Shown in pieces: positions 15,763-23,704 of a DNA stretch of 50,010 nucleotides; position 1 is the stretch's first letter; every line of letters starts with the position of its first letter. Location: NCBI GenBank assembly GCA_016278505.1, contig JADQBQ010000035.1, positions 1 through 50,010 of the forward strand, given 5' to 3'. The notes under the pieces are model-generated. The model made no database searches, had not been told where the DNA came from, and was given only the letters and a program-made list of their open reading frames with translations. This DNA is from Clostridiales bacterium (GTDB lineage Bacteria > Bacillota > Desulfotomaculia > Desulfotomaculales > VENG01). Made by a program: the position numbers and the translations under genes.

Positions 15763-16815
15763 CTAAACTTGTCCCTGACCCTCCGGCAATAGTTTCCTGA
15801 GACCGAAAGACACAATAACCTTCAACATGGCAGACACCGGCACGGCCAGTATCATGCCCATAAGCCCGAACAGCTGCCCTCCGGCCAGTAAGACAAGTAT
15901 CACAAAAAGCGGGTGCAGCCCTACCTGGTCGCCCAGTATTTTGGGCGATAAAATATTACCCTCTAACTGCTGAATAACGAAAAAGGCTATGATTACCTTT
16001 AAGGCCAGCCACTTAGAGGTTAACAGGCCCAGAGCAATAGCCGGTAGAGCACCCATTACCGGCCCGAAATACGGAATGATCTGGGTAAGACCGGCAAAGA
16101 GCCCAAGCATAATGGGAAACTCTACTCCCAGTATGGACATGGAAAGCCATGTTAACCCGCCTACAATAAGGCTTACTGTCATATAGCCTCGAATAAACCT
16201 GTTTAATACCTGGTGAACATCGGAACCCAAGATTAACATGTCTTCACGCGCCCAAAATGGGATAGCTTTAACCACTTTTTCCTTGAATAGTTCCACATCC
16301 TTTAATAGATAGAAAGCAAGGATGGGCGCAAGAACAATATTAAATATATAACCGGCAATACCCGTAAGCCCCTCTACCGTACGCTGGGCTAATTCTAGTA
16401 AGGTTTCCTCTATCCAAGATATACGCTCGTCAATAACATTCCGGATGGATTCAGGAATGCCGGCCTGGGCATATTGCTTTTGCACCGATTGACTGAATTC
16501 TTTAACCTGCTCAGTGTATTCCGGAACAACATTAACCATTTGGTTTAATTGTTTAATTATATGGGGCATGCCGTACAGTATTAAACTGGTGCTTATGATA
16601 ATCAGGACGGCGTACGAAATCAGTATGGCGATTACTCGTGGGGTGCCCTTTGCTTCCATGGCGCATACCACGGGGTTAAGCACGTACGCTAAGGTAACCG
16701 CCAGCAAAAAAGAGAGAAAAATTCCCCGCACTAAAAATAGAAAATAGATGCCCATAGCCAATAACAATATTAAAAGGGCTATTCGGTAATATTTTTTTTC
16801 ACGCCACCAGGCCAT
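15763..16815 (-). CDS. AI-2E transporter family (PerM/YdiK-like) permease
   Basis: A 350-residue membrane protein of the UPF0118/AI-2E exporter family. There are about eight helices: three near the N-terminus, a helical extracellular part (MVNVVPEYTEQVKEFSQSVQ), then YIFNIVLAPILAFYLLKDVE and the conserved C-terminal core (GLTQIIPYFGPVMGALPA; PKILGDQVGLHPLFVILVLL). Some members export autoinducer-2, others act as sodium/proton antiporters, so the substrate is not fixed. In related genomes it sits near alaS or mnmA. The ATG follows GGTGGTGAAT. Confidence 0.85.
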   Translation of the reverse strand: MAWWREKKYYRIALLILLLAMGIYFLFLVRGIFLSFLLAVTLAYVLNPVVCAMEAKGTPRVIAILISYAVLIIISTSLILYGMPHIIKQLNQMVNVVPEYTEQVKEFSQSVQKQYAQAGIPESIRNVIDERISWIEETLLELAQRTVEGLTGIAGYIFNIVLAPILAFYLLKDVELFKEKVVKAIPFWAREDMLILGSDVHQVLNRFIRGYMTVSLIVGGLTWLSMSILGVEFPIMLGLFAGLTQIIPYFGPVMGALPAIALGLLTSKWLALKVIIAFFVIQQLEGNILSPKILGDQVGLHPLFVILVLLAGGQLFGLMGMILAVPVSAMLKVIVSFGLRKLLPEGQGQV

Positions 16816-16828
16816 ATTTTATTCACCA

Positions 16829-16857
16829 CCAAAAAAAGCAAGGAACGGACAGTTCCT
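16829..16857 (-). terminator. terminator after the YtxH-like gene
   Basis: On the minus strand AGGAAC-TGTCC-GTTCCT is followed by TGC and eight T. It separates the YtxH-like gene from the AI-2E family gene. Confidence 0.7.
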
Positions 16858-16889
16858 CACCTTTTTCTACATTCAACCGGTTTTAGCCT

Positions 16890-17102
16890 TTAATTTTTTA
16901 TATAATCGTTAAAAGACTTGCCCACTTCATTGACGGTCTTACTTACGTTTTTTAACACTCCTCTTGTTTGTGACCTATTTCTAGGCCTTTGCGCTCCAAT
17001 AAAACCGGTATTTTCATCTTTTTTTGCGGGAGCAAGGAGTAAACTCACTGCTGCCCCCAGCATACTGCCGGTAACAACACCCCTAAAAAAACTCATGCGC
17101 AT
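16890..17102 (-). CDS. YtxH-like small membrane-associated protein
   Basis: A 70-residue protein with one N-terminal hydrophobic helix containing the YtxH-like glycine pattern (FFRGVVTGSMLGAAVSLLLAP), followed by a basic, polar region and a C-terminal amphipathic helix (LKNVSKTVNEVGKSFNDYI). Members of this family are general-stress or envelope proteins of unknown activity. GGGGGAA lies eight bases before the ATG. It follows the zinc ribbon gene by about 25 bases, so the two are probably cotranscribed. Confidence 0.7.
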   Translation of the reverse strand: MRMSFFRGVVTGSMLGAAVSLLLAPAKKDENTGFIGAQRPRNRSQTRGVLKNVSKTVNEVGKSFNDYIKN

Positions 17103-17125
17103 GCAAGCAATTCCCCCTTGCTGTT

Positions 17126-17299
17126 CTAAAGAATGAAACGGTTATCAGGATCAAAAGCGACAAGGCTACCGTCTTCGGCGACATCATAAATCTGAACGCC
17201 TTCCTTATTCATCCTGTATTCTTTGCAGCAGTCCCAACAATAATACTGGTCCACTCCTACTTTCCCGGTGGCTCTGCCACCGCATACGGGGCAGTTCAA
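17126..17299 (-). CDS. small zinc ribbon protein
   Basis: A 57-residue protein not obvious from length alone. It begins MNCPVCGGRATGKVGVDQ, followed by YYCWDCCKEY, a two-pair cysteine zinc ribbon, then an acidic beta stretch (VQIYDVAEDGSLVAFDPDN). The TTG start at 17299 lies seven bases after GGGAGG; another TTG one codon earlier is too close. Coding signals are good: strong ribosome site, conserved cysteine spacing and no frameshift. It could bind nucleic acid or another protein; the role is unknown. Confidence 0.75.
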   Translation of the reverse strand: MNCPVCGGRATGKVGVDQYYCWDCCKEYRMNKEGVQIYDVAEDGSLVAFDPDNRFIL

Positions 17300-17353
17300 C
17301 AAATCGCCTCCCTTACCGCGTAACAGTATATATAAATTATTGCCATAATGGAC

Positions 17354-17380
17354 ATAAAAAATGCACGGAAACCGTGCATT
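17354..17380 (-). terminator. terminator of the isc-mnmA operon
   Basis: AATGCACGG-TTT-CCGTGCATT followed by TTTTATG on the minus strand, 60 bases after the mnmA stop. The plus strand also has a short T-run (GGTTTTTA), so it may work both ways. Confidence 0.85.
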
Positions 17381-17439
17381 GGTTTTTATATTTTATTCAA
17401 TTCATTCGCTTTGCGCCAAAGGCAGGTTTGTCCTCAGTA

Positions 17440-18522
17440 TTACTTTACTATAGTGCCGCCGCCCAGCAGGTATTCTCCCCGGTAGTATACCACTGCTTGG
17501 CCAGGTGTTATTGCCCGCTGTGGCTCTTTAAAGACCACCTTTACAGTCCCGTCACCGGCCGGATAAAGCGTGGCCGGAACCGGCTTCGAGTTATAACGAA
17601 TCTGCGCTTCGGCCTCAAATACATCGTCTAACTCTTCGTGTAATATAAAATTATTATCTACGGCCACCAGCTCCGAGCAGTCCAAAGCTTCTTGGGGCCC
17701 AACAATTACGGCATTTCTTGCCATATCGATATTGATTACGTATACTTTTTCTCCCATGGCCAACCCCAACCCCCGGCGCTGGCCGATAGTATAAAAGGGA
17801 ATACCTTTATGTTCTCCGAGCACATTACCTTCCAGGTCTATAAAAGGGCCGGGCTCAATCTTCTCCCCGGTATATTCCTTGATAAAACTGTGATAGTCAT
17901 TGTTAGTCACAAAGCAGATTTCCTGACTTTCCGGTTTTTCGGCCACTCGCAGGCCCCGCTCTGCAGCCATGGCCCTGACCTCATTTTTTGTGAGTCCGCC
18001 CAAAGGCATCAGGGTATGAGCAATTTGCTGCTGCGTCATGGGATACAAAAAATATGTCTGGTCTTTTACGGGATCTGCAGCCTTTTTAATATAATAGCGG
18101 CGCAAAGTGTTATCATAGCCGAGCCTGGCATAATGACCCGTAGCCATATAATGAGCACCTAAGCCAAGGGCTTTTTTAAGCAGTGCCTCGAACTTTATGC
18201 TGCGGTTGCATACAACACAGGGATTCGGTGTCCGTCCACTGAGGTATTCCGATACAAAATTATCAATTACTGCAGTTTCAAAAAGGGACCGGAAATTGAG
18301 CACATAATAAGCTATGCCCAGCTTATGGGCAACGGCCCGGGCGTCATCGACAGCGGAAAGGGAACAGCAGCCCACAAAATCATCGCCGACTTCGGTTTGC
18401 TCCGGATCCCAAATCTGCATAGTAACGCCGATTACTTCATAACCCTGTTCTAATAAAAGGGCGGCGGTTACAGAACTGTCAACCCCGCCGCTCATAGCAA
18501 CTATAACTTTTTCTTTCTTCAC
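17440..18522 (-). CDS. mnmA: tRNA 2-thiouridine synthase MnmA
   Basis: About 360 residues. MnmA activates U34 of Lys, Glu and Gln tRNAs with ATP and adds sulfur handed over from a cysteine desulfurase. The PP-loop SGGVDSS is at the N-terminus; the nucleophile cysteine is in NPCVVCN and the second catalytic cysteine in PESQEICFV. The C-terminal barrel has YTIGQRRGLG and PGQAVVYY. I prefer the GTG at 18522, six bases after AGGTGA; a TTG two codons earlier is too close. It follows iscS and iscU, which supply sulfur, so the operon makes pathway sense. Confidence 0.95.
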   Translation of the reverse strand: MKKEKVIVAMSGGVDSSVTAALLLEQGYEVIGVTMQIWDPEQTEVGDDFVGCCSLSAVDDARAVAHKLGIAYYVLNFRSLFETAVIDNFVSEYLSGRTPNPCVVCNRSIKFEALLKKALGLGAHYMATGHYARLGYDNTLRRYYIKKAADPVKDQTYFLYPMTQQQIAHTLMPLGGLTKNEVRAMAAERGLRVAEKPESQEICFVTNNDYHSFIKEYTGEKIEPGPFIDLEGNVLGEHKGIPFYTIGQRRGLGLAMGEKVYVINIDMARNAVIVGPQEALDCSELVAVDNNFILHEELDDVFEAEAQIRYNSKPVPATLYPAGDGTVKVVFKEPQRAITPGQAVVYYRGEYLLGGGTIVK

Positions 18523-18546
18523 AGGCAATCACCTACGTTAAGTCCA

Positions 18547-18918
18547 TTATTTTCCGTTTTTTTCTCTGTAATCTTTAATGGCAGCATGCAGTGCGTCGGC
18601 AGCCAGGTTGGAACAGTGCATTTTTTTGGGTGGCAGGCCGTCAAGGGCTTCAGCGACACTGTTATTACTGATTTGCAAAGCCTCTTCCAAAGTCTTCCCT
18701 TTTACCAGTTCAGTAACCATGCTGCTGGTGGCAATGGCTGCCCCACAACCAAAAGTTTTAAATCTAACGTCACTGATTGTATTTTGGTCAACTTTAATAT
18801 AAATCTTCATTATATCCCCACAGGTGGGGTTACCTACTTGACCAACTCCGTCCGCATCGGATATTTCTCCCACATTTCTAGGGTTTTCGAAATGATCCAT
18901 CACCTTTTCGGTATACAA
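18547..18918 (-). CDS. iscU: IscU/NifU-type Fe-S scaffold protein
   Basis: About 123 residues. The three cysteine ligands of the IscU fold are visible in NPTCGDIMKIYIKV (with the conserved Asp), FKTFGCGAAIATSSM and KKMHCSNLAADAL. The protein assembles [2Fe-2S] and [4Fe-4S] clusters with sulfur from IscS. GGGGAGGG lies six bases before the TTG start at 18918; a longer reading from an ATG at 18936 would overrun that ribosome site. It sits 73 bases after iscS. Confidence 0.93.
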   Translation of the reverse strand: MYTEKVMDHFENPRNVGEISDADGVGQVGNPTCGDIMKIYIKVDQNTISDVRFKTFGCGAAIATSSMVTELVKGKTLEEALQISNNSVAEALDGLPPKKMHCSNLAADALHAAIKDYREKNGK

Positions 18919-18991
18919 TAAAAACCCTCCCCGCATTAATAAATTGTGGATACCTAAAGCATTTTATACATCTACATTTTACGTGAAGAAA

Positions 18992-20215
18992 TTACGCACG
19001 GCACGAACTACTAACCTTACAGGCCTCACATTCACTATTCATCTGAAATTCGGTCTCCTGATCCAGCGGAGACATGGCACGCAGCCTCTCCACAATGGGC
19101 TGCATTACTTCCATAAAATAATCAATGTCTTCCTCGGTGTTATCACGGCCGAGTGTAAGTCTTATGGAACCGTGTGCCACTTCATGGGGTATGCCCATGG
19201 ACAGTAATACGTGGGACGGCTCTAAGGATCCGGATGTACATGCAGAACCACTGGATGCGGCAATACCCTTCATGTCCAAGCTTAATAACATAGACTCTCC
19301 TTCAATGTACTGAAAGCAGAAGCTGGCATGGCCCGGAATCCGCCTGGTGGGATGACCGGTTATATTAACATAACTTATATTGCTTGTAACTTCTTCGATT
19401 AGCCTGTCCCTCAATTGGCTTATGTGACGGGCTTCCGACTCCAAATCGTCAGTTGCCAACCGGCAGGCCTTACCCAACGCCACGATTCCCGCCACATTTT
19501 CGGTTCCGGCACGGCGGAGACGTTCTTGGGAACCACCATGGAAAAGCGACTGCTTCCAGCGCGTTCCTTTGCGAATATATAAGGCCCCAATTCCCTTAGG
19601 AGCATATATCTTGTGCCCGCTGATGGTGAGCAGGTCAACCCCCAAGTCATCTACATTTACCGGTATTTTGCCAAAACTCTGGACGGCATCGGTATGGAAT
19701 ATTACACCGTGCTCGCGGGTAATTTTGCTAATTTCCTGAATAGGCTGTATGGTGCCTACCTCATTGTTAGCGTGCATTATGGTCACTAGTATTGTTTTTT
19801 CCGTAATGGCATTGGCAACATCATCCGGGTCAACTACACCATGTTTGTCCACCGGGATAATGGTTATGGTAAAACCTTCTTTACCCAGTGCCTTCACAGT
19901 ATTTATGACGGCATGATGTTCAACTGCTGAGGTAATAATATGATTGCCTTTATTTTTATTGGCATGGGCCACTCCGTGAATGGCCATATTATCTGATTCG
20001 GTACCCCCGCTGGTAAAGACGATCTCATTTGTTTTGGCTCCTATAGAGGCAGCGACATTTTCCCTGGCTTCTTCCACAGCATTTCTGACCTGTCGGCCAA
20101 AAGAGTGCAGACTGGTGGGATTACCGAAATTATCAATAATGTACTTATACATTTCTTCGGCAACTTCTGCACGTACAGGGGTAGTCGCGCTATGATCCAT
20201 GTATACTCTGCGCAA
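18992..20215 (-). CDS. iscS: cysteine desulfurase IscS/NifS
   Basis: A 407-residue PLP enzyme that takes sulfur from cysteine. Features are YMDHSATTPVR at the start, FTSGGTESDNMAIHG, HANNEVGTIQPI, the PLP lysine in LTISGHKIYAPKG, and the catalytic cysteine in SSGSACTSGSLEPSHV. The C-terminal tail carries three more cysteines (NSECEACKVSSSC), not part of the usual core. A TTG start follows GGAGGAG by eight bases. It is followed by iscU and mnmA and preceded by iscR. Confidence 0.95.
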   Translation of the reverse strand: MRRVYMDHSATTPVRAEVAEEMYKYIIDNFGNPTSLHSFGRQVRNAVEEARENVAASIGAKTNEIVFTSGGTESDNMAIHGVAHANKNKGNHIITSAVEHHAVINTVKALGKEGFTITIIPVDKHGVVDPDDVANAITEKTILVTIMHANNEVGTIQPIQEISKITREHGVIFHTDAVQSFGKIPVNVDDLGVDLLTISGHKIYAPKGIGALYIRKGTRWKQSLFHGGSQERLRRAGTENVAGIVALGKACRLATDDLESEARHISQLRDRLIEEVTSNISYVNITGHPTRRIPGHASFCFQYIEGESMLLSLDMKGIAASSGSACTSGSLEPSHVLLSMGIPHEVAHGSIRLTLGRDNTEEDIDYFMEVMQPIVERLRAMSPLDQETEFQMNSECEACKVSSSCRA

Positions 20216-20252
20216 CTGTAACTCCTCCTTCTTTTAAGTATATTAATATATG

Positions 20253-20678
20253 TTATACTTTAACTTTTTCAGCATCCCGGCACATGTCTGCCAGGCTGAT
20301 GGAGTCCAATACCTCCGCAATACTGTCTCGCACCCGGGCCCAAACAGTACGGGTTATACAAAAGTCAGACTGATCGCATTCACTGGGCTCCACTTCACTG
20401 ACACAGTCTACAGGAGCAATGGGTCCTTCCAGTGACCTTATAATTTCACCCACATTAATGTGCTCGGGTTCCCGGGCTAGGATATACCCCCCCTGGGCCC
20501 CGCGAACACTCTTTACTAAGCCGGCCTTTCGCAATACCGAAATAAGTTGTTCGAGGTAATTATCAGATATGCCCTGCCGCTCAGCAATGCTTTTGAGAGG
20601 TATGGGGTGCTCACCATAATTCAAAGCTAAATCGAACATGGCTTTCAGTCCGTAATGCCCCCGGGTAGAAAGCCGCAA
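20253..20678 (-). CDS. iscR: Rrf2-family regulator IscR
   Basis: A 141-residue winged-helix regulator of the Rrf2 family. The DNA-binding part has HYGLKAMFDLALNYGEHPIP, the recognition helix region ISDNYLEQLISVLRKAGLV and the wing SVRGAQGGYILARE. Three cysteines (DCVSEVEPSECDQSDFC) suit a [2Fe-2S] cluster, so it probably senses Fe-S status. The TTG start follows GGGGGTGG. It heads the iscR-iscS-iscU-mnmA operon and two matching candidate operators bracket its promoter, which fits autoregulation. Confidence 0.9.
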   Translation of the reverse strand: MRLSTRGHYGLKAMFDLALNYGEHPIPLKSIAERQGISDNYLEQLISVLRKAGLVKSVRGAQGGYILAREPEHINVGEIIRSLEGPIAPVDCVSEVEPSECDQSDFCITRTVWARVRDSIAEVLDSISLADMCRDAEKVKV

Positions 20679-20696
20679 TATCCCACCCCCTATTTA

Positions 20697-20720
20697 ATCC
20701 ATACTAGTTTACTAGGGATT
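20697..20720 (-). promoter_or_regulatory. candidate IscR operator, downstream copy
   Basis: Read on the minus strand: AATCCCTAGTAAACTAGTATGGAT in pattern, sharing AATCCC, AGTAAA, TAGT and GGAT with the copy at 20767-20789. It lies between the promoter and the iscR ribosome site, a position suited to repression. Confidence 0.6.
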
Positions 20721-20732
20721 CAATATGGAGAT

Positions 20733-20761
20733 ATAGTAGCATAGAGTGCAAGTATTGTCAA
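20733..20761 (-). promoter_or_regulatory. sigma-A promoter of the isc operon
   Basis: TTGACA at 20761-20756, 17 bases, and TACTAT at 20738-20733 on the minus strand. The start site would be near 20726, about 48 bases before iscR. Confidence 0.8.
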
Positions 20762-20766
20762 TTTAA

Positions 20767-20789
20767 ATCCAACTATTTTACTCGGGATT
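20767..20789 (-). promoter_or_regulatory. candidate IscR operator, upstream copy
   Basis: AATCCCGAGTAAAATAGT-GGAT on the minus strand, five bases upstream of the -35 box and overlapping the rarA stop codon. It matches the copy at 20697-20720 in all four conserved blocks. Confidence 0.6.
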
Positions 20790-22066
20790 TATTTCTTTCT
20801 ATCATTATCCGATGGAGAATAAAAAACTTTATTACTGATCTGTTCTGGCAGGTATTGTTGTTCCACCCAACCACCGGGGTAATCGTGAGGGTATTTATAT
20901 CCCACACCATGTCCCATGAATTTAGCACCCTTATAGCTGGCGTCTCGCAGGTGCAGGGGTACTTCAAAAGATTTTTCATTGGTTACGCTTTCCATGGCAT
21001 TAGCGATGGCCACATAGGCGGAATTGCTTTTCGGTGCATTAGCTATGTAGATTGATACCTCTGCCAATATGATTCTTGCTTCGGGCATACCCACTCTCTC
21101 CACCGCCTGGGCCGCTGAAACAGCCAGTGTAAGGGCCTGCGGGTCAGCTAAACCCACGTCCTCTGCCGCATGAATCATAAGCCTGCGGACCAGAAACGCG
21201 GGGTCTTCACCGGCGTACAAAAGCCGAGCCAGCCAGTAAACAGCCGCCTGCGGATCTGACCCGCGCATACTCTTTATCCAAGCAGAAACCACATCATAAT
21301 GTTCATCCCTGCGACTATAATTTAAAACTCTTTTCTGAGCTACTTCCTCAGCTACACCCAGAGTAATATTGCGCTTTCCGTCCTGCCCCGGGGGTGTGGT
21401 AAGAACAGCAGATTCCAGGTAATTTAAAGCTGTTCTGGCATCCCCGTTAGCAATATCAGCCCAAAAATACAATGCGTGCTCCTGTATGCACACACTGTAA
21501 TTCCCCAGTCCTTGCTCACGGTCCTGAAGCGCCCTGTTTATAATCCGTAAAATTGCTTGCCTGGACAAAGTATTCAGCTTATATATCCTTGACCTGGATA
21601 ACAAAGGTCTATTAATTGAAAACATTGGATTCTCGGTCGTTGATCCAATCAAGGTAATTAACCCGTCTTCAACAAAAGGCAGCAGGGCATCCTGCTGCGC
21701 CTTGTTAAACCGGTGAATCTCATCTATAAACAGTATCGTTTTACGACTATAAAAGGAACGTCTGTCACGCGCCTCCTGAACAATACGCCTGATATCTGAA
21801 ACGCCCGCAACTACCGCATTTATACTTTCAAAGTAGGAGTTAGTTTTATCGGCAATTATCCGAGCCAATGTGGTTTTACCGGTTCCCGGGGGACCATAAA
21901 GTATGACGGACTGCAGGAGATCGGCTTCTATCGATCTCCTTAGTGGAGTCCCGGGCCCCACAATATTTTCCTGTTCCTCAAACTCATCCAGGGATGATGG
22001 GCGCATGCGCGACGCTAAAGGTTCTGCCAAGCGGGTATTCTGATTTCCCTCAAATAGGTTTGCCAC
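20789..22066 (-). CDS. rarA: replication-associated recombination ATPase RarA
   Basis: About 425 residues, an AAA+ ATPase of the RarA/MgsA/WRNIP1 family that acts at stalled forks. Features are [19 protein letters not shown], Walker [14 protein letters not shown], Walker [17 protein letters not shown], sensor 1 IGSTTENP, and the C-terminal tetramerisation part (YANGEDP-like [26 protein letters not shown]). I prefer the GTG at 22066 five bases after GGAGG; an ATG ten codons upstream has no site. The gene ends at the isc promoter region. Confidence 0.93.
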   Translation of the reverse strand: MANLFEGNQNTRLAEPLASRMRPSSLDEFEEQENIVGPGTPLRRSIEADLLQSVILYGPPGTGKTTLARIIADKTNSYFESINAVVAGVSDIRRIVQEARDRRSFYSRKTILFIDEIHRFNKAQQDALLPFVEDGLITLIGSTTENPMFSINRPLLSRSRIYKLNTLSRQAILRIINRALQDREQGLGNYSVCIQEHALYFWADIANGDARTALNYLESAVLTTPPGQDGKRNITLGVAEEVAQKRVLNYSRRDEHYDVVSAWIKSMRGSDPQAAVYWLARLLYAGEDPAFLVRRLMIHAAEDVGLADPQALTLAVSAAQAVERVGMPEARIILAEVSIYIANAPKSNSAYVAIANAMESVTNEKSFEVPLHLRDASYKGAKFMGHGVGYKYPHDYPGGWVEQQYLPEQISNKVFYSPSDNDRKK

Positions 22067-22087
22067 ATAAAAACCTCCATATACAGC

Positions 22088-22114
22088 AATAAGCACGCGT
22101 TATGCGTGCTTATT
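22088..22114 (-). terminator. hairpin after trxA
   Basis: AATAAGCACGC and GCGTGCTTATT form a perfect 11-bp stem around five bases. It lies between trxA and rarA. There is no clear U-run, so it may be an attenuator or mRNA-end hairpin rather than a strong terminator. Confidence 0.5.
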
Positions 22115-22149
22115 ATCAAGTATTAATAATTACTAATTAGTTCCGGGTA

Positions 22150-22479
22150 TTACATATGCTTCTCGAGCAAGTTTTTTAATTCTTTTTTGGTCTTAAATCC
22201 AATTACTCGTTCAACCTCTCGTCCATCTTTAAACACAAGCAGGGTAGGAATACTAATTATTTTATACTCTCCGGGAATACCTTTGTTTTGATCCACATTA
22301 AGCTTTCCGATGTTGACTTTATTTTCATACTCATCGGCAATTTCCTCCAAAACCGGTGTAATCATTTTACATGGTCCACACCATTCAGCCCAAAAATCAA
22401 CCAATACGGGCTTGTCGGAACTTCCAATCAGAGAAGCAAAGTTGTCATCACTAAGGTGTTGAATTTTTTCACTCGCCAA
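22150..22479 (-). CDS. trxA: thioredoxin
   Basis: A 109-residue thioredoxin with the redox motif WAEWCGPCKM, the buried Asp in VLVDFWA, and the cis-proline loop IISIPTLLVFKDGREV. Length and fold are standard. A TTG start follows GGAGG by seven bases. It has its own promoter about 110 bases upstream. It would reduce cytoplasmic disulfides, including those of MsrA encoded in this window. Confidence 0.95.
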   Translation of the reverse strand: MASEKIQHLSDDNFASLIGSSDKPVLVDFWAEWCGPCKMITPVLEEIADEYENKVNIGKLNVDQNKGIPGEYKIISIPTLLVFKDGREVERVIGFKTKKELKNLLEKHM

Positions 22480-22585
22480 AAGCTTCCTCCCCTTTCATTT
22501 AAATCTATTAAACTTACGCCGTACCGAAACCCGATCTCTCCACTAGCAGAGTCTTATTATATTGTACTTTGCATAGTTGATATCA

Positions 22586-22615
22586 ATTATAATACCCTGT
22601 TTTAGGGCTTGTCAA
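22586..22615 (-). promoter_or_regulatory. sigma-A promoter of trxA
   Basis: TTGACA at 22615-22610 and TATAAT at 22591-22586 on the minus strand with an 18-base spacer. The untranslated leader would be about 100 bases. Confidence 0.7.
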
Positions 22616-22667
22616 TGTAAGATACCATATTTGGAAATTTATTGAGCACAGAAAAAAAATTACCATG

Positions 22668-23381
22668 CTATGGCATATTGCTGATAACGTTGTTGGTTAC
22701 CACACCGGCCAGAATCATACCTGCCACAGGCGGTACAAAAGCTATACTACCCGGAGCATTTGAACCCTCTATCGCATCTTGAGGCTTGTTCTTGATAGGT
22801 GGTTCACTGGAACAAACCACAATAATTCCGGTATGGATATTCTCTCTTTTAAGCTCCCGCCGTACTTTTCTCGCCAGCGGACATACAGAAGTTTTGGAAA
22901 TATCCATAACCTTCAAAGCTGTGGGGTCAAGTTTGTTTCCCGTCCCCATAGCAGAAACCACGGGAATATTTTTTTCAACACAGCTTTTTAACAAGTGCAC
23001 CTTGTTATCTATATCATCTATAGCATCGATCACATATGACAGGCTAGCATGTAGCAGATCACCGGAATTGAACCTTGTTAGTCGCTCTTGGCGCACCTCA
23101 ACCTCAGCTTCAGGATTAATCTCTTTTATACGGTCAGCCAGCAGCGTTACCTTTGCATACCCCACTGTGTTGGAAAGGGCATGCAACTGCCTGTTAATAT
23201 TTGTTATATCCACTACATCGGGATCTACCAGTAAAAAACTGCCCACTCCGGAACGGGCAAGAGCCTCCACTGTATACGATCCTACACCACCCAAGCCAAA
23301 AACAGCAACTTTGGACCGGGCAAGTAATTCCAGCCCCTTATTACCTATAATTTTTTCAGTACGGGAAAAGCGATGCTGCAT
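22668..23381 (-). CDS. tcdA: tRNA threonylcarbamoyladenosine dehydratase TcdA
   Basis: A 237-residue E1-like ThiF/MoeB-fold enzyme. It uses ATP to cyclise t6A37 of tRNA to ct6A. Features are QHRFSRTEKIIG, the nucleotide loop VAVFGLGGVGSYTVEALARS, DPDVVDITNINRQ, and the TcdA-type DISKTSVCPLARKVRRELK with SAMGTGNKLDPT. GGGGGAAC precedes the ATG. It lies directly after the 6S RNA terminator, about 25 bases away, so it either uses a promoter inside that region or read-through. Confidence 0.9.
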   Translation of the reverse strand: MQHRFSRTEKIIGNKGLELLARSKVAVFGLGGVGSYTVEALARSGVGSFLLVDPDVVDITNINRQLHALSNTVGYAKVTLLADRIKEINPEAEVEVRQERLTRFNSGDLLHASLSYVIDAIDDIDNKVHLLKSCVEKNIPVVSAMGTGNKLDPTALKVMDISKTSVCPLARKVRRELKRENIHTGIIVVCSSEPPIKNKPQDAIEGSNAPGSIAFVPPVAGMILAGVVTNNVISNMP

Positions 23382-23400
23382 AAAGTTCCCCCTAAGGTAT

Positions 23401-23437
23401 AAAAAATTTTCCAGCCTGACATAAGCCCGGCTGGAAA
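23401..23437 (-). terminator. terminator of 6S RNA
   Basis: TTTCCAGCC and GGCTGGAAA form a nine-base stem on the minus strand followed by ATTTTTT. It marks the 3' end of the 6S RNA transcript just before tcdA. Confidence 0.8.
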
Positions 23438-23645
23438 GCTGATTGTTATTTGTTTTGACCCCACTTGTGCCGTGAACCCAGAAGTTTCTTGAACCCGTTG
23501 TCTAACAGGTGGGTGCCCTCCTAATTGCTTATTGTGTCCCTTATCGGGCATACAAGCCACAATTAGAGTTAGGCTCCCTTTATAATTGTGTTGGATCAAA
23601 ACTTCAAGGCAATCACGCACACCGTAGGGTGCAGTTAAATTTATT
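23438..23645 (-). ncRNA. ssrS: 6S RNA, RNA polymerase regulator
   Basis: A transcript of about 205 bases with the Firmicute 6S RNA layout. The closing-stem 5' part has CCCTACGGTGTGCGTGATTG and CCTTGAAG, complementary in structure to CTTCTGGGTTCACGGCA on the 3' side. ACCCACCTGTT and the GGGTTCAAGAAAC stretch lie between them, with an open central region that mimics a promoter. It has its own consensus promoter and a terminator, and no protein frame with a ribosome site. In other bacteria 6S RNA binds sigma-A holoenzyme in stationary phase. Ends are estimated from promoter and terminator. Confidence 0.85.
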
Positions 23646-23651
23646 ACTTTT

Positions 23652-23680
23652 ATGTTAACACATACGTTTATTAATCTCAA
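23652..23680 (-). promoter_or_regulatory. sigma-A promoter of 6S RNA
   Basis: TTGAGA at 23680-23675, 17 bases, and TAACAT at 23657-23652 on the minus strand. Transcription would start near 23645. It lies just after the aspS stop. Confidence 0.7.
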
Positions 23681-23704
23681 GTTACGGACTGCCTTAAATA
23701 AATT

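Noticed and set aside
22786-23424. A 212-codon open frame on the plus strand
   Set aside because: It runs antisense to tcdA, lacks a ribosome site and gives a serine/threonine-rich composition with no family, as expected for a shadow frame.
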